Shown here one piece after another: positions 56,624 to 64,000 of a DNA stretch of 64,000 nucleotides; the stretch's first letter is position 1, and each line of letters opens with the position of its first letter. The position numbers and the translations under genes are program-made. The stretch is from Maritalea porphyrae (GTDB lineage: Bacteria; Pseudomonadota; Alphaproteobacteria; Rhizobiales; Devosiaceae). The stretch spans positions 474,412-538,411 of the forward strand of contig NZ_JAPWGX010000002.1 of the NCBI RefSeq assembly GCF_027213965.1. The letters are read 5' to 3'. The notes under the pieces are model-generated. The model worked only from the letters and a program-made list of their open reading frames with translations, did not search any database and had not been told where the DNA came from.

Positions 56624-57313
56624 ATGCTTGATCTATACGCAACCAAGGGTACATCCGTGCCGCAGAAATTGACCATAATCACCGCTGAGTTGGCCCTAAT
56701 AGGATTGGCCTATTTCATCATGTTTGGTGCGGGACAGGCCTGGTTTGTTTGGCTATTTGACATGCCAATTGAGCCGGAAATGGGCAGACGTTGGATCATT
56801 TTTTCGTTTAGCCTGATAACATTGGCACGCATGTTGTTCACGATGTTTTATTTGATGCAACGGGCAATACCGTGGTCTGAAACCATTCCCGTGCCGCTTG
56901 CTTTTGCGCTTTATTACATTGGATTTGCCATATTGGTTTTACCCAATGGGGCACCAGTTGGAGCCCTTGATTTTGTCGCCATAGGGCTTTTTATCGTTGG
57001 GGGCGCAATCAACACAGTGTCTGAATTGATGCGCCATTTTTTCAAACAGAATCCGGCCAACAAGGGAAAACTTTATACCGGTGGCTTGTTTGGTCTTTCA
57101 ATGCACATCAACTTTTTTGGCGATGTGTTATGGGTGCTCGCTTATGCAATGGTTGCCGGGCACTCTGTTGGCTATTTGATCCCGGTTTTGCTTTTGGCGC
57201 TGTTTATGTTTTTTTACATTCCGCCGTTGGATGCCCATTTGGCGAAGCGGTACGGGCAGGCATTTTGCGACTATGCGGACAAAACCAAACGGCTCATCCC
57301 TTTTGTTTGGTAG
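56624..57313 (+). CDS. Isoprenylcysteine methyltransferase-like membrane protein
   Basis: A 229-residue protein with about six hydrophobic helices. The C-terminal part (GGLFGLSMHINFFGDVLWVL, then DAHLAKRYGQAFCDYADKTK) matches the ICMT/PEMT/DUF1295 group of membrane methyltransferases and reductases. HLxxRYGxxFxxY is the typical end motif. The substrate is unknown, probably a lipid or hydrophobic small molecule. Translation is coupled to tetR. The opposing PBP gene ends seven bases after it. Confidence 0.78.
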   Translation: MLDLYATKGTSVPQKLTIITAELALIGLAYFIMFGAGQAWFVWLFDMPIEPEMGRRWIIFSFSLITLARMLFTMFYLMQRAIPWSETIPVPLAFALYYIGFAILVLPNGAPVGALDFVAIGLFIVGGAINTVSELMRHFFKQNPANKGKLYTGGLFGLSMHINFFGDVLWVLAYAMVAGHSVGYLIPVLLLALFMFFYIPPLDAHLAKRYGQAFCDYADKTKRLIPFVW

Positions 57314-57319
57314 CGCATT

Positions 57320-59416
57320 TTACCGACCAAAAATGCTGGACAAGAGATCTCCGATTGATCGGCGTTGCGGTTCACTTTGCGCTTGCTGGCCAATGGGTTC
57401 GGGCGGTGCTTGATCGAAACGCCCATCTCCGCCCGGCAGCTGGGCGACGACCCAATCGCTGTGCGCCTTTTGCATAAACTCGCGCCACACGTCCACTGGG
57501 AAAGAGCCGCCGCCAACTTTTTGCATGGGGCTGCCATCATCATTTCCCAACCATACGCCGGTGACCAGCCGTGCTGAATAGCCAACAAATACCGCGTCGC
57601 GGTTGTTTTGTGAGGTGCCCGTTTTGCCCGCCACTGGCCAATTTCCAAATGCGGCTTTGCGCCCTGTGCCCACTTCAATGGCATGGGTGAGCATATCATT
57701 CATTTTGCCCACGGCATCGGATGCCATCACTTGACCGGGGCCAGAGGGAATATGGGAATAGAGCACCTGCCCATCTGGGGTTTCAATGGAGGAGATCACA
57801 TGCGCAATAATGCCCTGACCACCATTGGCAAAGGGCGCATAGGCGGCAGTCAATTCGAGCAGAGAAATTTCTGGCGTGCCCAATGCGATAGAGGGCAAAG
57901 GCTTGATATTGGATGAAATACCTAGCTTATAGGCGGTGTTGACCACATTTTGTGGTCCCAATTCAATGGCCAATTTGGCCGACACAAGGTTTGATGATTG
58001 GGCCAATGCGTCCCGCAATTCCATGCGCCCTTTAAACTTGCCGGTGGCATTTTCCGGGGCCCAGCCTTTATAGGTGAAGGGGCTGTCGTCAACCATCGTG
58101 TTGGGTGAGTAGCCATTTTCAACAGCGGTCAAATAGACAAATGGTTTAAACGCAGAACCGGGTTGGCGTTTGGCGGTGATCGCCCGGTTGTACTGGCTTT
58201 TGGTATAGTCCGTGCCTCCAACGATGGCTTGCACGGCGCCGTCCGGGCGCATGGCCACCAATGCGCCTTGGGAGAAGTCGCGTTCGTCGCCGTTTTTGCG
58301 GATAATTTCTTTGATCAAAAACTCCGCTTCTTTTTGCAGTTCCCAATCGATGGTGGTGCGCACAATCACGTCTTCATCCACGACACCCAAATATGAATCC
58401 ATTAGGGTTTCGACCCAGTCGGCCACGTAGTATTCTGTGCCCGTGATGCGGGTGCGAATGCGCTTGTTTGGATCGATGGCGGCTGCATTGGCTTCTTTTT
58501 CTGAAATGAAGCCCTCTTCGGCCATGGCATTCAAAACAAGCCGCGCCCGTTCGGCCGCCCCTTCTGGGTTTTTGTTGGGCGCAAGGCGTGATGGGGCTTT
58601 GAGCACCCCGGCTAAAATGGCCGCTTCACCTAGCGAAAGATTGCGCGCGGACTTGCCAAAATAGCGCTGTGTGGCCGCTTCGATGCCATAGCTGCCCGCA
58701 CCGAAATAGACCCGATTGAGATACAACTCAATTAACTCGGATTTAGAATAGTTTTGCTCAAGCCAGATGGCGAGCAAGACTTCTTGGATTTTACGGCCAT
58801 AATTCTGATCAGGCGTTAGAAAAAGGTTCTTCGCCAATTGTTGGGTGATTGTTGACCCACCGCCAGTTATACGGCCTTTGGCGATGTTATTCACGAACGC
58901 GCGGGCAATGCCAATCGGGTCAAAGCCGGGATGATCATAAAACCGTCGGTCTTCAATCGCGAGAACCGCATTGGGCACATAATGGGGCAACTCGTGAATT
59001 GCCACAGCTTCGCCACCCATTTTTCCCCGGTTCGAAATAAGCCGTCCGTCAGCGGCGACAATGCGAATATTTGCGGGACGGTCTGGAATGGCCCATGTGT
59101 CGGAGGCTGGTAATTGCATGCCATAATAGGCGACAATGCCCGCAACAGCGATGAAACCCCAAACAGCGGCAACGGTGCCCCAATAGAATAATTTCTTGAA
59201 CACCCACCAGAACCAAGATTGTTTCTTTTTTGCTGGTGCCCGTTTGCGCGAGGAGGCTTTGGCTTTGGTTTTTGCCTTTGTGGTTTTTGACGCCGGTTTG
59301 CGCGTGACTTTCTTGCCGCCGCCCACACGGTCTTTTTGGGTCAAGCGCATATCTGCGTTTTTGGGGCCGGGTCGCTTTGCCAAGGTTTTGCTCGCTAGAA
59401 AATTTAGAACTGACAT
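57320..59416 (-). CDS. Bifunctional penicillin-binding protein (GT51 glycosyltransferase/transpeptidase)
   Basis: A class A PBP (698 residues) that polymerises and crosslinks peptidoglycan. A basic, Lys/Ala/Thr-rich cytoplasmic tail (KTTKAKTKAKASSRKRAPAK) is followed by one membrane helix. The glycosyltransferase domain has the catalytic Glu in AIEDRRFYDHPGFDP and GGSTITQQLAKNLFL. The transpeptidase domain has SxxK in PGSAFKPFVY, SxN in SSNLVSAKLA and KTG in GKTGTSQNNRD. It is shorter than E. coli PBP1A and lacks room for the OB insert. ATG 59416 fits; upstream in-frame starts add an unlikely tail. Ribosome-binding site is weak. Confidence 0.9.
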   Translation of the reverse strand: MSVLNFLASKTLAKRPGPKNADMRLTQKDRVGGGKKVTRKPASKTTKAKTKAKASSRKRAPAKKKQSWFWWVFKKLFYWGTVAAVWGFIAVAGIVAYYGMQLPASDTWAIPDRPANIRIVAADGRLISNRGKMGGEAVAIHELPHYVPNAVLAIEDRRFYDHPGFDPIGIARAFVNNIAKGRITGGGSTITQQLAKNLFLTPDQNYGRKIQEVLLAIWLEQNYSKSELIELYLNRVYFGAGSYGIEAATQRYFGKSARNLSLGEAAILAGVLKAPSRLAPNKNPEGAAERARLVLNAMAEEGFISEKEANAAAIDPNKRIRTRITGTEYYVADWVETLMDSYLGVVDEDVIVRTTIDWELQKEAEFLIKEIIRKNGDERDFSQGALVAMRPDGAVQAIVGGTDYTKSQYNRAITAKRQPGSAFKPFVYLTAVENGYSPNTMVDDSPFTYKGWAPENATGKFKGRMELRDALAQSSNLVSAKLAIELGPQNVVNTAYKLGISSNIKPLPSIALGTPEISLLELTAAYAPFANGGQGIIAHVISSIETPDGQVLYSHIPSGPGQVMASDAVGKMNDMLTHAIEVGTGRKAAFGNWPVAGKTGTSQNNRDAVFVGYSARLVTGVWLGNDDGSPMQKVGGGSFPVDVWREFMQKAHSDWVVAQLPGGDGRFDQAPPEPIGQQAQSEPQRRSIGDLLSSIFGR

Positions 59417-59474
59417 ATTCAGTTTTGCTACTGTATCTAACTTAAATGTGGCCGGTTTATGGGCCGTAAAGAAA

Positions 59475-59519
59475 GGCACAAGAAGCGGGCCCGTGATGTT
59501 TATCACGTGCCTTTTTTTT
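59475..59519 (+). terminator. Orphan terminator on the plus strand
   Basis: CGTGAT-GTTT-ATCACG (59492-59507), extended by GGCAC/GTGCC, is followed by a run of eight T. The nearest plus-strand gene ends 2.2 kb upstream and the PBP gene runs the other way, so no protein gene explains it. A short RNA starting after about 59417 is possible. Confidence 0.65.
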
Positions 59520-59608
59520 CATTTTTCCGATGGCACGAGGCGAAATTGGCTCAATGCGCTAAATTTTTATGTTGGTTTGGAGCCAAAAATGCCCCGTGCC
59601 ATTGGCAG

Positions 59609-59797
59609 TTGCAAACTATGGGCGCTAACCCCGAGGTGCTAAACCCTTCTATCCCCTTGCTCCGCGTTCCATCAAAATTGTTTTGATCGCCTTGATCATT
59701 TGATGAGTGCCAGTTGGCACAGGTGAGAAACAATACCCACCAAACGTCTTAAAAGCTGCCTTCGGTGTCAGGCTGGACCATCGCACATAGTTTGCAA
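59609..59797. repeat. Dispersed repeat, copy 2, bounded by a 12-bp inverted repeat
   Basis: The core 59635-59778 repeats 25433-25577. The whole is flanked by TTGCAAACTATG (59609-59620) and its exact complement CATAGTTTGCAA (59786-59797); allowing one mismatch, the match extends to GCG. Copy 1 lacks this flank. The form resembles a small non-autonomous element or a structured RNA cassette. No direct target duplication is obvious. Confidence 0.8.
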
Positions 59798-59962
59798 GGC
59801 TTGTGGTGCGACCACCATAAACCTGCCAAGTACATGCTCACCTAAGTTGGTGCCCCATTGCCCGTCGGCAATCGGATGGGGACGCATGTACATATGAACA
59901 ATAGGCGCGATGGGATGCCCCGAGGATAAGTTTTTTCCTTTTGCTGGTCATCTCTTGTTATT

Positions 59963-59978
59963 GATGATAGGCATCATC
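59963..59978. promoter_or_regulatory. Operator-like inverted repeat before the second tetR gene
   Basis: GATGAT-AGGC-ATCATC is a perfect 6-bp inverted repeat about 20 bases before the tetR start codon, suggesting autoregulation. The stretch 59798-59962 before it holds no gene; it includes a CCCATTGCC/GGCAATCGGATGGGG partial hairpin. Confidence 0.6.
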
Positions 59979-59998
59979 TAAAATCTATTGGGGTTGTG

Positions 59999-60595
59999 AT
60001 GCGCGTAACTGAAGAAATTGTGGCAAAGAATCACGAGCGAATTTTGGAAACAGCGGCGAACTTGTTTCGTTTGCAGGGCATCAAACAGACTTCTTTGTCG
60101 GACGTGATGAGCCAATCTGGGATGACGCACGGGGGGTTTTACCGACACTTTAAGTCAAAGAACCACCTGGTGGCCGCGGCCTTACAAAAGTGTATGGACA
60201 AAACCATCGCCGATCTTTCTCCTGAGCGTAATATGCCTGCGGGCCAAGAATTGCTGAATGCGTTTTTGGAGCAATATTTGTGCGACCGGCATTTGCACAA
60301 CCCACACGATGGGTGCGCAGTGGTGGCTTTATCGAATGAAGTTTATCGCTCAGATGATGCTATTCGCGATGTATATACTGACGGGATTGTGCGCTGGATC
60401 GAGGTCTTGTCGAACTTGTTGGTTGGGGACAAGGTGGTGCGGCGCAGGACCGCCATGCAAATCATTTCAACCCTTGTGGGCACAATGATGGTGGCGCGGG
60501 CTGTTAACGATGACGCCCTAAGCCAAGAGTTTATGGGCGTTGCGATTGATCGGGTGGATGAAATTTTGATGCCGGAGCGGCAGGAGATCCAATGA
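59999..60595 (+). CDS. TetR family transcriptional regulator
   Basis: A 198-residue regulator. The helix-turn-helix (residues ~12-55) is QGIKQTSLSDVMSQSGMTHG followed by GFYRHFKSKNHLVAAAL, as in the AcrR/NemR branch (TetR_C_6-type). The C-terminal part has a conserved CAVVALSNEV stretch that in related proteins includes a reactive Cys sensing electrophiles; here GCAVVALSNE keeps that Cys (family resemblance only). ATG 59999 is used. No target gene sits beside it, since gyrB is convergent. Confidence 0.87.
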   Translation: MRVTEEIVAKNHERILETAANLFRLQGIKQTSLSDVMSQSGMTHGGFYRHFKSKNHLVAAALQKCMDKTIADLSPERNMPAGQELLNAFLEQYLCDRHLHNPHDGCAVVALSNEVYRSDDAIRDVYTDGIVRWIEVLSNLLVGDKVVRRRTAMQIISTLVGTMMVARAVNDDALSQEFMGVAIDRVDEILMPERQEIQ

Positions 60596-60695
60596 TAAAT
60601 GCTTTAAGGATCAAGCTGCGATACCGAAGCGAGCATTGGGCGGTCAGATCGGCGCACATTTGCGCCGCGCTATCGCAGGTTCCACGATGAGCGTG

Positions 60696-60720
60696 GGGCG
60701 GACACACTCGTGTGTCGCCC
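60696..60720. terminator. Hairpin in the tetR-gyrB convergent gap
   Basis: GGGCGGACACA and TGTGTCGCCC pair with one bulged G around the loop CTCG. There is no U-run. It may end either transcript; 60596-60755 has no gene. Confidence 0.45.
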
Positions 60721-60755
60721 GTCATGCACATCGCAATGCGAACCGTGAGATAGAA

Positions 60756-63215
<2,460 letters not shown>

Positions 63216-63309
63216 TTATTTCTAGTCTTTTTTTGAGTGAAACCAAAGGGCTCAAGCCCAATTTCAACCATTGGGGCAAGATAAGGGACAATAAGGGGGA
63301 TGTTTGCGC

Positions 63310-64000
63310 CTATAAGGGGGTCAAAAGCGCATCTTGCACGCTAATAAACTGCGCATCAGCCCCAAGAGAATCAAACAAAATTTGATCGGTGCCCGTCATC
63401 CAACATTGAGTGCCCAAAGCATTGAGCAATTCAAAAAGGCTGGCGCGCCGATTTGCGTCTAAATGGGCGGCGATTTCGTCCAGCAACAAGAGGGGCGATA
63501 TGAAGGTCATTTGCTTGACCAAACGCGCATGGGCCATAATGAGCCCCACCAGCAGCGCCTTTTGCTCACCGGTTGAGCAAATGTTTGCGGGCATTTGTTT
63601 ATCGATATTGGTCACCGCGATATCAGCCCGATGGGGCCCAACGGTCGTGCGCCCTGCCGCCCTGTCCAATTGACGGCGCTGCCGCCACAATTGGATATAG
63701 GCTTCTTCCAATTCCGTGGAGGTTTGAAAGGGGGGCATTTCTTCTTGCCCCACAAGTTCCAAATGGGCGGAAGGGAAGCCCAACGATCCCTCCAAGCGCA
63801 ATAAATCATTCAAATGCGCAATGGTATCAAGCCGCGCAAAATGCATGGCGGCGGCATGGGCGGCCATTTGCGCTTCAATGGCTGAAGCCCACGACGCATC
63901 GCCATATTCATCGAGCAGTTTGTTGCGTTGGCGCATGGCTTTTTCAAACTGGGCAACCTCGGCGCCATGCCCGGGGATTAAAGCTAGGACCAATCGATCA
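63310..64000 (-). CDS. recF: DNA replication and repair protein RecF, 3' part (5' end outside window)
   Basis: The C-terminal 230 or so residues of RecF, the SMC-like ATPase that helps load RecA at single-strand gaps. The frame runs through the window edge. PGHGAEVAQFEKAMRQRNKL, VGPHRADIAV, STGEQKALLVGLIMAHA (signature region) and LLLLDEIAAHLDANRR (Walker B) are all characteristic. The start of the gene and dnaN, if present, lie beyond 64000. Confidence 0.95.
   Translation of the reverse strand, partial: DRLVLALIPGHGAEVAQFEKAMRQRNKLLDEYGDASWASAIEAQMAAHAAAMHFARLDTIAHLNDLLRLEGSLGFPSAHLELVGQEEMPPFQTSTELEEAYIQLWRQRRQLDRAAGRTTVGPHRADIAVTNIDKQMPANICSTGEQKALLVGLIMAHARLVKQMTFISPLLLLDEIAAHLDANRRASLFELLNALGTQCWMTGTDQILFDSLGADAQFISVQDALLTPL

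Overview
The window looks like a chromosomal segment of an alphaproteobacterium, most likely of the order Hyphomicrobiales (Rhizobiales). The pointers are an ActS/ActR (RegB/RegA) redox two-component pair, an MmcB-type nuclease-fold protein, a DUF2852 membrane protein, a beta-CASP RNA exonuclease, PuuD-type urate hydroxylase, recF next to gyrB, and nests of small GC-rich palindromic repeats. Genus cannot be decided from the sequence alone. Nearly all of it is dense, ordinary catabolic chromosome. I see no prophage, CRISPR array, transposase, rRNA or convincing tRNA.

Layout. 1-2.1 kb: end of a 2-oxoacid dehydrogenase E2 gene and a soluble chemoreceptor. 2.2-19.6 kb: a large purine uptake and breakdown region. 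It has a BMP-type nucleoside ABC transporter, adenine deaminase (ade), guanine deaminase (guaD), urate hydroxylase (puuD), xanthine dehydrogenase (xdhABC), HIU hydrolase (uraH), a fused allantoinase/OHCU decarboxylase (puuE-uraD), and allE and allA. Together these run from adenine/guanine to glyoxylate and ammonia, except that allantoate amidohydrolase is not in the window. 19.6-30.7 kb: an Lrp regulator divergent from a saccharopine-dehydrogenase-family enzyme that most resembles lysine 6-dehydrogenase, a polar/basic amino acid ABC transporter, a repeat-rich gap, a class I aminotransferase, an aminoadipate-semialdehyde dehydrogenase and a LysR regulator. I infer a lysine catabolic locus. 30.7-38.2 kb: a small secreted protein, a PAS-LuxR regulator, thiolase plus 3-oxoacid CoA-transferase (acetoacetate use), an M24 peptidase and a large secreted multidomain protein with a VHL-beta-like segment. 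38.3-45.8 kb: a complete five-step histidine utilisation cluster (hutUGHI divergent from hutF-hutC). 45.9-52.1 kb: a receiver-like orphan, a membrane chemoreceptor, an MFS transporter, mmcB and the RNA exonuclease. 52.2-60.6 kb: actR/actS, DUF2852, a YgjP-type metallopeptidase, a TetR-methyltransferase-like pair, a bifunctional penicillin-binding protein and a second TetR. 60.7-64 kb: gyrB and the 3' part of recF.

The most unusual items are: the puuE-uraD fusion with no allC beside it; the secreted protein with repeated Cys modules, a VHL-beta-like and an MliC-like domain; an approximately 145-bp dispersed structured repeat present twice (25.4 and 59.6 kb), one copy inside a 12-bp inverted repeat; a composite palindrome nest at 25.2-26.8 kb; a cluster of ATGACGAT operator sites for the Lrp protein; and an orphan terminator that could end a small RNA. 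I do not see clear evidence of a wholly new multi-gene system.
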